Made by a program: the position numbers and the translations under genes. A model generated the notes under the pieces. It was not told where the DNA came from. It worked only from the letters and a program-made list of their open reading frames with translations, and made no database searches. Positions 36,423-44,805 of a stretch of 64,000 nt of DNA are shown piece by piece (the stretch's first letter is position 1; every line of letters begins with the position of its first letter). Source of the stretch: Pedobacter sp. KBS0701 (lineage in GTDB: Bacteria > Bacteroidota > Bacteroidia > Sphingobacteriales > Sphingobacteriaceae); NCBI RefSeq assembly GCF_005938645.2, contig NZ_CP042171.1, positions 4,650,001 through 4,714,000 on the forward strand, written 5' to 3'.

Positions 36423-36658
36423 TAAGCCACAGCTTGCTTAATTACAAAACTATGGTTCATTAATTCAGTTGCATAAAGCATGCAGGCAGTAATATCTGCC
36501 GCTTCTAAAGATGGATACTGCTTTAAAATTTCTTCTGAAGTCTCCCCTGCTGCTAAAAATTCCATTATGGTTTGCACAGTAATTCTTTTACCTCTTATGA
36601 TGGGCTTACCACCACAAATATTTGCATCAATATAAATACGGTCAAAAATCTTTTCCAT
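36422..36658 (-). CDS. DUF433 antitoxin-like protein, copy 1
   Basis: This 78-residue DUF433 protein has the family pattern: IYIDANICGGKPIIRGKRIT followed by VQTIMEFLAAGETSEEILKQ. The fold is a winged-helix type that could bind DNA for autorepression. It precedes and is coupled to the DUF5615 gene, and in such pairs the DUF433 member is thought to be the antitoxin. The paralogue at 53776-54000 reads SNKRFGRPCIKGTRIAVYDV at the same position, so the two modules are related but clearly diverged. Confidence 0.85.
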   Translation of the reverse strand: MEKIFDRIYIDANICGGKPIIRGKRITVQTIMEFLAAGETSEEILKQYPSLEAADITACMLYATELMNHSFVIKQAVA

Positions 36659-36696
36659 AACTTAAAGTTAATCAATTAGTTTAATTTTTGATAATC

Positions 36697-37305
36697 TTAT
36701 TCTACCACAAAAACCTCTGCCAAAGGATTAAATAAATACAACCGTTTATCATCTAAACAAATACAACGGTACCGCTTTCTGATCCTTTCTCCTTTTGTGA
36801 AACGCCGGCCATCTTTAATTTTAAAAGTGGTATTGATGGGTAATTGCTCTAAATGTAAAGTTTCTGTTTTATTACTATCGTACTTTTTTAATGCACGCGA
36901 TAAATGCAGATCAGAGCAGCTTGATGCCGCCGGATTAGACATATAATTATCAATTGCTTTATGAATATCATATGGAAAGATATTCAGCTCAAAAAAAGGA
37001 ACCATCATCCTTTGGAAATTCTTTTTCCACTCTGAGCCATGTGGTTTTACTTTATTTTTAAAATCGTTCCACGTGAGTAAATGCGCAAATTCGTGTACCG
37101 TAGTAACCAAAAAAGCATAATGGTTGAGGTTGAAATTTACTGAAATCCTGTGGCCTTTGCCCTGATAAGGGTGACGGTAATCGCCCAGTTTTGTAGAACG
37201 GGTTTTAGAGATTTTAAATTCGCACTGAAAATAATCAATCCACTTGGCAATTAGCGGTGCCGCTGGTTCTGGCATATACTGCGCTAAAACTTTAACCTTT
37301 TCCAT
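36697..37305 (-). CDS. SprT-like zinc metalloprotease
   Basis: This 202-residue protein has the SprT-like signature TTVHEFAHLLTW with zinc-binding His71, Glu72 and His75. The N-terminal half contains RSTKLGDYRHPYQGKGHRIS, similar to the strand before the active site in SprT-family proteins, and the C-terminal part holds a small strand-rich domain (GRRFTKGERIRKRYRCICLD). SprT-like proteins are related to Spartan, which degrades DNA-protein crosslinks, but the bacterial role is little known. It is likely cytosolic. The gene is on the minus strand upstream of the DUF433/DUF5615 pair. Confidence 0.85.
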   Translation of the reverse strand: MEKVKVLAQYMPEPAAPLIAKWIDYFQCEFKISKTRSTKLGDYRHPYQGKGHRISVNFNLNHYAFLVTTVHEFAHLLTWNDFKNKVKPHGSEWKKNFQRMMVPFFELNIFPYDIHKAIDNYMSNPAASSCSDLHLSRALKKYDSNKTETLHLEQLPINTTFKIKDGRRFTKGERIRKRYRCICLDDKRLYLFNPLAEVFVVE

Positions 37306-37350
37306 TTAACCGCAAAGTTCGCAAAGTTTTCCGCAAAGAAACAAAGAAAA
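37306..37350. repeat. AACCGCAAAG-type intergenic repeat, copy 2
   Basis: TTTAACCGCAAAGTTCGCAA followed by GTTTTCCGCAAAGAAAC. It fills the gap between the SprT-like gene and the GxxExxY gene. Confidence 0.6.
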
Positions 37351-37351
37351 G

Positions 37352-37729
37352 TTATAAGCCATTCACTACACGTTTTAATCCATCCTTTAACCTAATTACG
37401 TTAAAATTCATCAAAAGACCTAATTTGTAATTACCTAACTTCATATAAGTTAATGTTTGTGCCAAATGAATCTCATTAAAAGCTTCTATACTTTTCAATT
37501 CTAAAACCAATTTGCGCTCAACCAAAATATCAATTCGATATCCACAGTCTAGTTTTACCTCTTCGAAAATTAAAGGCATTATCTTTTCTTTTTCAACAAA
37601 TAACCCTGCCTTGAGAATTTTATAATACAGACATTCTTTATAGGCGCTTTCCAACAGACCAAGACCTAAAGCACTATGAACTTCTATTGACAATCCGATT
37701 ACAATTCTTGATAATTCATTCTCATCCAT
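37352..37729 (-). CDS. GxxExxY protein
   Basis: This 125-residue protein carries the signature GLLESAYKECLYYKI (GxxExxY) near residues 20-34. A PD-(D/E)xK-like core follows: DCGYRIDILVERKLVLELKS, with D, E and K in the expected order, so a nuclease-type fold is likely. Members are scattered intergenic genes in Bacteroidota with unknown roles and often sit among repeats, as this one does (AACCGCAAAG repeats on both sides). Confidence 0.85.
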   Translation of the reverse strand: MDENELSRIVIGLSIEVHSALGLGLLESAYKECLYYKILKAGLFVEKEKIMPLIFEEVKLDCGYRIDILVERKLVLELKSIEAFNEIHLAQTLTYMKLGNYKLGLLMNFNVIRLKDGLKRVVNGL

Positions 37730-37737
37730 ATCTTTGA

Positions 37738-37789
37738 ATTTGCTTTTGCGCCCTTTGCGTTTTTGTCCTTAGCAATCTTTGCGGTTAGA
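37738..37789. repeat. AACCGCAAAG-type intergenic repeat, copy 3 (inverted)
   Basis: TTTGCGCCCTTTGCG and CTTAGCAATCTTTGCGGTTA form the reverse complement of the repeat family seen at 17458, 37306, 53398 and 54034. With copy 2 it flanks the GxxExxY gene in inverted orientation. Confidence 0.6.
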
Positions 37790-37796
37790 TTTCGAT

Positions 37797-40088
37797 CTAT
37801 TCCTCTGATGGAAACAATGATGCCAGCACGAGTTTAATCTCCCCAAATGAATAATCCTTTCCTAAAAACTCTCTTATCGTTGCCATTGATTTTGTTTTCT
37901 GGCTTTCTACTGCATCAGCAATATTTTTGATCTTGTTGGCCTTTACCAGTTTGGTTACATCCAATTGTTGTGTAGAAACATAATAGGCCAAATGTCCCTC
38001 AATGGTACCGGCAGAAAAACCACGATCTTTTGCAATTTCGTCGATGGTTTTCCCTTGCTCATACAGCTCGAAGCTTACCAGTTTGGTGTCGATTTTTGGT
38101 TCTTTTTTCTTTTTCTCGGCTGCAGATTTTACTTTCAGTGTTTCTCCTTTTAACTGGATCGCTTTTTGGAGTTGATGGTTTCTTTCGACCGTATTCAACA
38201 GCGCATCGGTATCTGCTTTGCTAAACTCCTTCCCAGCGATAAGTGCTTGCAACAATGCTTTACTTTTATGCATTTTTTTCAATTGCTCATACACTAAAAT
38301 TTCGAGTTCGAGTAGCTCTGTAACATAAGTTTTAATCTGCTTTTCTTCTTTTATCACTTCTATTTGAGCTAGAAAACGGTCTGAGATCTCCTTAACCAGC
38401 GGATTAAAATATTTTAAGGCCGCCTCTACCCTTTTCGATACATTAAATAATGTATGCTCAGTTTGCTGTGCGAACAGGTTTTTGAGCTGATTAACAAACG
38501 TATCGGCTGTGGCTGTAATTTTTTGAAAGTCGGTATAAATAGTATCTGTCCAGTCTTCGTGCCTTTGCTTGGCCGATTTTTCACTTTTATCAAATGTTTG
38601 GCGGTGTTCTTTTAAGTAATAGCGGATTAGGTTCAAATCAAATGCGGCAAGCAAATAACTGCGGATAAAAGCATAACTCTCTATACTGATCTGCTCGTTC
38701 AGCACTTCCGAAGGTTGTTTTGTTTTAGAGAAATAATGCACATTCTGATCCTGCTGCAAACCACTATCGCGAAGATGAGAAGTTAAAACTAAACCCTTTA
38801 ATGAGCGTAAACGCGATAAGGCCACATAAGCCTGACCAGGTGCAAAAGCATCACCTACATCAATAATAGCCTTATCAAAAGTTAAACCCTGACTTTTATG
38901 GACGGTGATGGCCCATGCCAGTTTAATGGGATATTGTATAAATGAACCGGCAACATTTTCTTTGATCTCGTTGGTTACTTCATCCAGTTTATATTTTACG
39001 TTCTCCCAGGTGTAGGGCGAAATCTGGATTACCACTTTATCTTCCGGTAGTTCAATTTCAATTACATCTTTTTCGATATGGTGTACCACGCCAATTTTAC
39101 CATTGTAATAGCGCTTTTCGGCGGTCATATCATTTTTAATAAACATTACCTGCGCACCAACCTTTAGCTCTAAACTTTTATCATTTGGATAAGCATATTC
39201 ATTAAACTCTCCCTGAACTTTTGCTTCGAAGAAATATGATTTTGTTTTCAGTTGGGTCAACCTTTCGCGGTTAATGCTATCAGCTTTATGATTATGGGTG
39301 GTTAAAGTGATATAATTTTCATCGGCAGCAGGTTTAAAATCCTGTTTGAAATGTTGCTTTAGCAAGGCAGTATCTTCAACGGTAATTTTATTGTTCCGCA
39401 GGTTGTTCAGCAGATCGATAAAAACAGCATCATCCTGACGATAAATTTTATCCAGTTCGATATAAACCGGTGGATTATCCTGCAGGGCCAGCGCATCGAA
39501 GAAATAAATGCTCTTATAAAATTTAGCCATAATGCGCCACTCGTCATTTTTTACCACTGGAGGTAACTGGTGTAGGTCGCCGATAAATAATAACTGTACT
39601 CCACCGAATGGAAGGTTTCTGTTACGGCGTACATACCGCAAAGCGAAATCTATAGCATCGAGCATATCTGCCCTCAACATACTCACCTCGTCAATTACCA
39701 ACAGTTCCAGTTCCTGCAACATGCGGCGTTTATTGCCCTGCATGTTTAAGTGTTTTACTAAAGTTTTGGGTGTATTAAAGTTGAAATTAATATTTTCGTT
39801 GACCAGCGCTCCTGCAGCATCAGGAAAAAAAGCGCCAAAGGGCATTTGAAATAAGGAGTGAATGGTTACTCCTGCGGCATTAATGGCTGCAATACCCGTA
39901 GGCGCCACAATTAAAGCCTTTTTATGCGTAAGCTGGATCAGTTTCCGCAAAAAAGTTGTTTTACCTGTTCCGGCTTTTCCGGTCAAAAAAACATGTTTTG
40001 AGGTATAATTAACAAATTTAGCCGCAATTTCTGCGGGCATAGAAGTTTCTTCCAAAGTAGGCATCGGCAGTAAAATTTTAGTTAGCAA
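37797..40088 (-). CDS. PIF1-like DNA helicase with C-terminal helix-turn-helix
   Basis: This 763-residue SF1B helicase has Walker A GKAGTGKTT at residues 37-45, Walker B in LLVIDEVSMLRADM and the RecD/PIF1 motif WAITVHKSQGLTFDKAIID near residue 385. The C-terminal third adds a long helical region and a helix-turn-helix (FELYEQGKTIDEIAKDRGFS, residues about 675-694), as in the HTH_40-type domain often attached to RecQ. It is a cytosolic protein probably used for resolving structured DNA. A start eight codons inside (39-type MPTLEETSM) is also possible. Confidence 0.9.
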   Translation of the reverse strand: MLTKILLPMPTLEETSMPAEIAAKFVNYTSKHVFLTGKAGTGKTTFLRKLIQLTHKKALIVAPTGIAAINAAGVTIHSLFQMPFGAFFPDAAGALVNENINFNFNTPKTLVKHLNMQGNKRRMLQELELLVIDEVSMLRADMLDAIDFALRYVRRNRNLPFGGVQLLFIGDLHQLPPVVKNDEWRIMAKFYKSIYFFDALALQDNPPVYIELDKIYRQDDAVFIDLLNNLRNNKITVEDTALLKQHFKQDFKPAADENYITLTTHNHKADSINRERLTQLKTKSYFFEAKVQGEFNEYAYPNDKSLELKVGAQVMFIKNDMTAEKRYYNGKIGVVHHIEKDVIEIELPEDKVVIQISPYTWENVKYKLDEVTNEIKENVAGSFIQYPIKLAWAITVHKSQGLTFDKAIIDVGDAFAPGQAYVALSRLRSLKGLVLTSHLRDSGLQQDQNVHYFSKTKQPSEVLNEQISIESYAFIRSYLLAAFDLNLIRYYLKEHRQTFDKSEKSAKQRHEDWTDTIYTDFQKITATADTFVNQLKNLFAQQTEHTLFNVSKRVEAALKYFNPLVKEISDRFLAQIEVIKEEKQIKTYVTELLELEILVYEQLKKMHKSKALLQALIAGKEFSKADTDALLNTVERNHQLQKAIQLKGETLKVKSAAEKKKKEPKIDTKLVSFELYEQGKTIDEIAKDRGFSAGTIEGHLAYYVSTQQLDVTKLVKANKIKNIADAVESQKTKSMATIREFLGKDYSFGEIKLVLASLFPSEE

Positions 40089-40474
40089 TAAACGGAGGGA
40101 CGAATAAAGCTAAACATTTTAGCACAAAACTAAAGAATGATTGATGAGAAATTTTAATTTTAAGTGGATATTTTTGGTCACCACTTTTATTTAATCAATA
40201 ATTTCTTGATTAGCGGAATAAAAAACCTCAATAGAATTACTGCAGAAGCAACCTAAACCTGACAGAAACGACAGCCTCCGATTTAAGCACCGGTTTATGT
40301 TATATTTTGGTGTGCTTGCTTGTTTCACAGGTTTTCTATCGGAGCTATAGTGTATGGCAGGACTGCAATAACAAAAGAAGCACTGTCCTTACTTTTCCAA
40401 ATCATTTTCTAAATCTATTCACCTCAACAATAAAACAATACAACAACCTAACAATTAATGATAAAGCTTTTTCT

Positions 40475-40482
40475 TATCTTTG
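40475..40482 (+). promoter_or_regulatory. -7 box TATCTTTG upstream of prfC
   Basis: TATCTTTG matches TAnnTTTG exactly. The predicted transcript starts about 40487-40490, giving a leader of about 80 bases before the prfC ATG at 40571. Confidence 0.6.
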
Positions 40483-40489
40483 CGTCCTG

Positions 40490-40534
40490 ATGAAACAACA
40501 ATATTCAAATCTTATCGCTGTTAAATTCCTTTAA
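40490..40534 (+). CDS. Possible leader peptide upstream of prfC
   Basis: An ATG 7 bases after the -7 box opens a 14-codon frame, MKQQYSNLIAVKFL, ending 36 bases before prfC. The start region TGATGAAAC (40488-40496) is exactly complementary to GTTTCATCA (40539-40547), so a hairpin could enclose the whole ORF. A regulatory leader is possible; chance is not excluded. Confidence 0.25.
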   Translation: MKQQYSNLIAVKFL

Positions 40535-40570
40535 CCAGGTTTCATCATCTTTTACACCCAAAATTTTATT

Positions 40571-42154
40571 ATGCTTAACCCCGAAATAGAAAAACGTAAA
40601 ACCTTTGCCATTATTAGTCACCCCGATGCAGGTAAAACCACGCTGACAGAAAAGTTTCTGCTTTTTGGTGGCGCCATCAATACCGCAGGTGCAGTAAAGC
40701 GGAACAAAGCGAACCAAAGTAATACCTCCGATTTTATGGAGATCGAAAAACAACGTGGTATCTCGGTGGCTACTTCGGTAATGGGTTTCGAATACAGTGG
40801 TAAACGTATCAATATTCTGGATACTCCTGGTCACAAGGATTTCGCAGAAGATACTTACAGGACTTTATCGGCTGTGGATAGTGTGATTTTGGTGGTAGAC
40901 TGCGTGAAGGGTGTGGAGGAACAAACGGAAAAACTGATGTCGGTTTGCCGTATGCGTAACACGCCGGTAATTATTTTCATCAACAAAATGGACCGTGAAG
41001 GTAAAGAGGCTTACGATTTACTGGATGAAATTGAAGAAAAGTTAAACATCAGTCTTTGTCCACTTTCATGGCCTATAGGCCAGGGGCATACCTTTAAAGG
41101 TGTTTACAGCATTTATAACAAACATTTAAATTTATTTAATTCGGATAAAACCAAAGTAACCGATTCGGTGGTGGCGGCAAGTGATTTAAATGACCCTTCT
41201 TTATTAAATTACCTTAAAGAAAACGAAATCAATACGTTGAAAGATGATGTTGAATTGGTTGACGGTATCTACGGTAAGATAGATAAGGATTTATATACCG
41301 ATGGCTTGGTTGCACCAGTGTTCTTTGGCAGTGCGATCAATAACTTCGGGATAAAAGAACTTTTAGATACATTCATCGATATTGCTCCAAGTCCGCGCCA
41401 TAGAGAAGCGGAAGAGCGTGATGTACTGGTAGAGGAGAAAAATTTCAGCGGTTTCGTATTTAAAATCCACGCCAACTTAGATCCCAAACACCGGGACAGG
41501 ATTGCCTTTTTAAGGATTTGTTCAGGTAAATTTGAACGCAATAAATTTTATTATCATACCCGTCAGGATAAGAAACTAAAATTCTCTAACCCGATGGACT
41601 TTATGGCTAACGAAAAAAGTATTGTTGAAGAAGCCTGGCCAGGCGACGTGGTGGGCTTATACGATAGCGGCAACTTTAAAATTGGTGATACCTTAACCGA
41701 AGGTGAAAAACTGCAGTTCAAAGGCATCCCTAGCTTCTCTCCATCTATCTTTAAAGAAGTAGAAAACATGGACCCTATGCGTACCAAACAATTGGAAAAG
41801 GGTATTGAACAGCTAACCGATGAAGGAGTTGCACAGTTATTTGTGATGCAACCCGGAAACAGGAAAGTAATCGGTGCAGTTGGTGAACTTCAGTTTGAAG
41901 TAATCAATTTCAGGTTAGAGCATGAGTATGGTGCAAAATGTCGTTTTCGTACCTTGAGTTATACCCGTTCGAGCTGGGTAACTTCTACTGACAGAAAGAA
42001 ACTGGATGAATTTGTGAAACGTAAACAACAGCACATTGGTTTTGATAAAGAAGCCAATCCGGTTTATCTGGCCGATAGTGAGTATATGATTAATTTAACA
42101 AAACAGGATTATCCTGATATCGAATTCCATAAAACGAGTGAGTTTAAGAGTTAA
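40571..42154 (+). CDS. prfC: Peptide chain release factor 3
   Basis: This 527-residue translational GTPase removes RF1/RF2 from the ribosome after peptide release. G1 is SHPDAGKTTLTEK, the switch regions include RGISVATSVM, G3 is LDTPGHKDFAEDT and G4 is FINKMDREGK, all intact. The C-terminal domains III (with MQPGNRKVIGAVGELQFEV) are typical of RF3 rather than EF-G. It is cytosolic, transcribed from its own promoter, with a strong terminator after it. Confidence 0.96.
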   Translation: MLNPEIEKRKTFAIISHPDAGKTTLTEKFLLFGGAINTAGAVKRNKANQSNTSDFMEIEKQRGISVATSVMGFEYSGKRINILDTPGHKDFAEDTYRTLSAVDSVILVVDCVKGVEEQTEKLMSVCRMRNTPVIIFINKMDREGKEAYDLLDEIEEKLNISLCPLSWPIGQGHTFKGVYSIYNKHLNLFNSDKTKVTDSVVAASDLNDPSLLNYLKENEINTLKDDVELVDGIYGKIDKDLYTDGLVAPVFFGSAINNFGIKELLDTFIDIAPSPRHREAEERDVLVEEKNFSGFVFKIHANLDPKHRDRIAFLRICSGKFERNKFYYHTRQDKKLKFSNPMDFMANEKSIVEEAWPGDVVGLYDSGNFKIGDTLTEGEKLQFKGIPSFSPSIFKEVENMDPMRTKQLEKGIEQLTDEGVAQLFVMQPGNRKVIGAVGELQFEVINFRLEHEYGAKCRFRTLSYTRSSWVTSTDRKKLDEFVKRKQQHIGFDKEANPVYLADSEYMINLTKQDYPDIEFHKTSEFKS

Positions 42155-42190
42155 CCCCAAAATCCTAAAGGGGATTTATAAATGAAATTA

Positions 42191-42226
42191 AACCTCGCAG
42201 GTCTTAAAGACCTGCGAGGTTTTTTA
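42191..42226 (+). terminator. Rho-independent terminator after prfC
   Basis: AACCTCGCAGGTCTT at 42191-42205 is the reverse complement of AAGACCTGCGAGGTT at 42207-42221, followed by a T-run. The same stem arms recur in the terminator at 48923-48956. Confidence 0.92.
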
Positions 42227-42333
42227 TGCGCTTTATTATTATGATAAATAACACTTAAGTATAACTAAAAAATTAGTTTTTTGGCATAAATATTGTAACT
42301 TGCACATTCTAAATACACTATTTATACTATCTA

Positions 42334-43308
42334 ATGAAAAACATTCTAAACCATTCTCTGGTTATTTTTGCCCTTTTATTTGCCGTTTCCTGTAAAAAAA
42401 ACAATGGTCCGTTACCAGTTCCTGAGTCTGTTATCCCTACCGAAATAGATAAAACAGAGTTGCTAACCTGGAAATTCGATTCCTTTATTGTTGATGATGG
42501 TAACGTAACACAAGTTTTTCCAGGAGCAATCTTTACCATTACAGAGAATGGGAATGATCTTAAATTGGTTTCTTTAAAAGATAAGTATACCCCATTGCCC
42601 ATTACCGCTTCAACTTCTCTTGTTGGTGAGGGCAATAAAATCTTTAATGATATTCCATCTTTCGAAAAAATTACCGCTTATACCAAAAAATTACAGACTA
42701 AAAATAATAATGAAAGTTCGGCTTATTCAGAAGATGAATTTAAGGATTACAACGTGCTAAAATATTATTTATCGAACAATGATGATGTAAAGTCAATATT
42801 TGAAAAAATTGGAATTAAAACATCTACAAGAATCACCAAAAAACATGCTGTATATTTTTTCTCTAATAATGTTAAGTTTTCGCTCGACATGAACCTACCT
42901 ACTAAAAGCGAATTATTATCAATAGCGGATGTAGAGAAGATAAACACCACTAATAGTGCATACTATATCAATAGTGTTATGTATGGCAATAATACTTTAA
43001 TTTTAGCAGAAGCTGATACCGATTATGCCTTATTAAAAACTGCACTAAAAGCCGTGCTTTTAAAACAGGAGTTAACATCCGCACAAATTCAATCTTTAAG
43101 CACAGCAAAAGTTACTTTTTATGCTAGGGGAGGAAGCGAAAAGTCTTTTATCAGGATTGCTAATACTTTAGACGAAATAAAAGCTGTAACAAAAGAATTT
43201 GAAATCTTTAATAATACAGCCATTTCTTATCCTGTTTCATACTCACTGCGCTCGGTAAAGAATTTCAGTTTGTTTGAACATGAAATAAAGGTTAATATGA
43301 TTCATTAG
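42334..43308 (+). CDS. Cholesterol-dependent-cytolysin-like lipoprotein lacking domain 4
   Basis: This 324-residue protein has a lipoprotein signal ending FALLFAVSC, with Cys20 as the anchor. By memory alignment it matches perfringolysin-type toxins along domains 1-3: VFPGAIF (toxin TYPGAL), DVKSIFEKIGI (toxin VLENSLGVDF), YYINSVMYGNNTLIL (toxin MVSNVAYGRTIYV), KVTFYARGGS (toxin AVVLGGD) and ISYPVSYSLRSVKNF (toxin YPISYTSVFLKDN). It stops where the domain 4 linker would begin, so the undecapeptide and cholesterol-binding loops are missing. CDC-like proteins are known in Bacteroidota. I infer a surface- or periplasm-anchored pore-forming protein or partner subunit, possibly used against other bacteria. 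It stands alone after prfC. Confidence 0.8.
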   Translation: MKNILNHSLVIFALLFAVSCKKNNGPLPVPESVIPTEIDKTELLTWKFDSFIVDDGNVTQVFPGAIFTITENGNDLKLVSLKDKYTPLPITASTSLVGEGNKIFNDIPSFEKITAYTKKLQTKNNNESSAYSEDEFKDYNVLKYYLSNNDDVKSIFEKIGIKTSTRITKKHAVYFFSNNVKFSLDMNLPTKSELLSIADVEKINTTNSAYYINSVMYGNNTLILAEADTDYALLKTALKAVLLKQELTSAQIQSLSTAKVTFYARGGSEKSFIRIANTLDEIKAVTKEFEIFNNTAISYPVSYSLRSVKNFSLFEHEIKVNMIH

Positions 43309-43340
43309 TAATGCGTCAATTGGCCAGGCTTAGGAGCTAA

Positions 43341-44375
43341 TTATTTAAGCGTCTGCATTTTTTCTATTTCATATTGCTTATAAGTTTGCGCCAATCTTCT
43401 TTTAATTTTCGAAATCAACAATCTTGGGGAAAGCACCTTAACACACTCACCAAAGCCTAGAATTTCACGCTCCAGTTCATAGTTCAAAACCACATCAATC
43501 CTAAACGTTGTTGTTTTGTCGTTTTTACTTAACACCACTTGCGAAGAATGTAAAGGTTTGGTAACTACATAAGGCGCATGGTCATTGGTAAATTCCAGAA
43601 TGACCTTTTGAGCCCGGTCGCTTTCATTTTTGGTTACCCCGATTAAATCATCGTAATAGCGGTCGAAATCTACCCCCTGGTAAGCAATGAATTCTTCGTT
43701 GGGCAGTTCCTGAAATTCTATGATTCGATCTAAAGCTAAGTTTAAAATTCCTGATCTTTTTTTTGCTTTACAGATCAAAAACCATCTGTTTCTGTACTCT
43801 TTTAATAGATACGGAAAATAAATCCCCTGTTGCGATTGTTGCGCCTTGAACGATTTATATTCAATCAATAACGAACGCTTATTTAAAACCGCCTGGTATA
43901 GGGGTGGAATACATTCCAATCCTTTTACCAACTTATTACTTTCCAACTGGATGTTATTACCGCTTTGTTTGGTTGATTTGTAGAGGTTATTTTCCAAACG
44001 GGCAATCATATCGCTCATTTCGTCGAAATAATTAAAGGCATTAAATTGTTTCAGTACACCAACAATTTCTTTCATTTTATCTACATCAGCATTATTGATC
44101 GGCGCTTTAGTAATACTAAAACTAGCATCTTCGTATGCATAGAAGCGTTTATCCTTCACTACAATCGGCGCATTGTAGCCTAACTTATCGCTTCGCATCA
44201 GTTGAATATCCGCCTGGATGGTCCGCTTACTTACACCAGTGGTAATCCCCTCCAGTTCGTAAAGGGTTGCTGATACCTTTTCGATAAGATCTTCCAATGT
44301 CCATTTTCGGAAACGGTTTTTCAAACAATCGTCGATGGTTTTATACCTGATCAGTGCTAATTTATTTACTGCCAT
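43341..44375 (-). CDS. WYL-domain transcriptional regulator
   Basis: This 344-residue protein has an N-terminal winged helix-turn-helix (residues about 5-75, LIEKVSATLYELEGITTGVS, then KRTIQADIQLMR), a central WYL domain (about 165-240, SLLIEYKSF and YLLKEYRNRWFLICKAKK) and a C-terminal WCX-like part (VLNYELEREILGFGECVKVL). WYL domains sense nucleic-acid or nucleotide ligands in regulators such as PafBC, BrxR and CapW. The gene diverges from the SPFH-HEPN-rtcB operon, with palindromes at 44450-44468 and 44561-44581 between, so it probably controls that operon and itself. Confidence 0.9.
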   Translation of the reverse strand: MAVNKLALIRYKTIDDCLKNRFRKWTLEDLIEKVSATLYELEGITTGVSKRTIQADIQLMRSDKLGYNAPIVVKDKRFYAYEDASFSITKAPINNADVDKMKEIVGVLKQFNAFNYFDEMSDMIARLENNLYKSTKQSGNNIQLESNKLVKGLECIPPLYQAVLNKRSLLIEYKSFKAQQSQQGIYFPYLLKEYRNRWFLICKAKKRSGILNLALDRIIEFQELPNEEFIAYQGVDFDRYYDDLIGVTKNESDRAQKVILEFTNDHAPYVVTKPLHSSQVVLSKNDKTTTFRIDVVLNYELEREILGFGECVKVLSPRLLISKIKRRLAQTYKQYEIEKMQTLK

Positions 44376-44424
44376 TTTGGAGTGTATTTAGATTTCTGCT
44401 AAAAATCCGTTGATTTTGTTAAGC

Positions 44425-44432
44425 TAAATATA
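44425..44432 (-). promoter_or_regulatory. Weak -7 box of the WYL regulator gene
   Basis: On the minus strand this reads TATATTTA, one base off TAnnTTTG. The palindrome 44450-44468 would then overlap the -33 region, allowing autoregulation. Confidence 0.3.
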
Positions 44433-44449
44433 AGAAAGGGTTTTACATC

Positions 44450-44468
44450 TACGCAATACAATTGCGCA
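44450..44468. promoter_or_regulatory. Candidate operator palindrome TACGCAAT-ACA-ATTGCGCA
   Basis: The two 8-base arms are complementary except for one position around a 3-base spacer. The right part, TTGCGCAGAT (44462-44471), recurs exactly inverted as ATCTGCGCAA at 44559-44568. It is a likely binding site of the adjacent WYL regulator. Confidence 0.5.
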
Positions 44469-44560
44469 GATTATCATAAAAAGAAACATTTCAAAAGAAA
44501 AATAAAATTTATTCACCTAATTGTCAGACACTTAAATAAAAATTTTAAAAATATTTTTAT

Positions 44561-44581
44561 CTGCGCAAATCTAGCGCGCAG
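44561..44581. promoter_or_regulatory. Candidate operator palindrome CTGCGC-N9-GCGCAG
   Basis: Perfect 6-base arms with a 9-base spacer lie about 10 bases before a -7-like box at 44591. The site shares the TGCGCA word with 44450-44468. Confidence 0.5.
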
Positions 44582-44590
44582 TGGTAGTGG

Positions 44591-44598
44591 CATCTTTG
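44591..44598 (+). promoter_or_regulatory. -7-like box CATCTTTG of the RNA/rtcB transcript
   Basis: CATCTTTG differs from TAnnTTTG in the first base. The operator palindrome overlaps its expected -33 region. If used, transcription starts near 44603 and the transcript carries an 840-base structured leader before the SPFH gene. Confidence 0.35.
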
Positions 44599-44664
44599 TC
44601 TTGTCGCCAGTCGATAATGAAGTTCTTTGAAAAAGATCAATAATAAATAACTGATTTACAATAC

Positions 44665-44785
44665 AATTAAACTGTTTCAATAATACGCGCTCTCCGCCAT
44701 GCTGATCAATTAGAACAGCAAAATATGAAGCCCCTGTTCCGGATATGCGGAACAGGGTTAATGGCAGCAATTAAACAGTTTGAGT
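44665..44785 (+). ncRNA. Structured RNA domain with nested hairpins
   Basis: AAACTGTTT (44669-44677) pairs with AAACAGTTT (44773-44781) as an outer stem, extended by two more pairs. Inside, GCCAT (44696-44700) pairs with ATGGC (44761-44765), and CCCTGTTCCG (44732-44741) pairs perfectly with CGGAACAGGG (44748-44757) around a 6-base loop. No credible ORF covers it. The nested pattern suggests a folded RNA element at the start of the rtcB-operon leader. Confidence 0.5.
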
Positions 44786-44805
44786 AAATCAATATATATA
44801 AAGAA

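Larger units (their letters stand above)
40089..40570. other. Divergent gap between PIF1-like gene and prfC
   Basis: These 482 bases are AT-rich. A promoter box (40475-40482), a possible 14-codon leader ORF and a 9-bp inverted repeat lie in the last 100 bases before prfC. The remaining part has no gene I can support. Confidence 0.5.

Noticed and set aside
40307..40534. 75-codon ORF upstream of prfC
   Set aside because: It crosses the promoter box and has no coding character; only its last 14 codons, after the promoter, were considered further.
44589..44605. Possible sigma-54 promoter (TGGCAT then CTTGTC), as rtcBA in E. coli is RtcR/sigma-54 controlled
   Set aside because: The spacing between the GG and GC elements is wrong by two bases and no sigma-54 activator gene is present.
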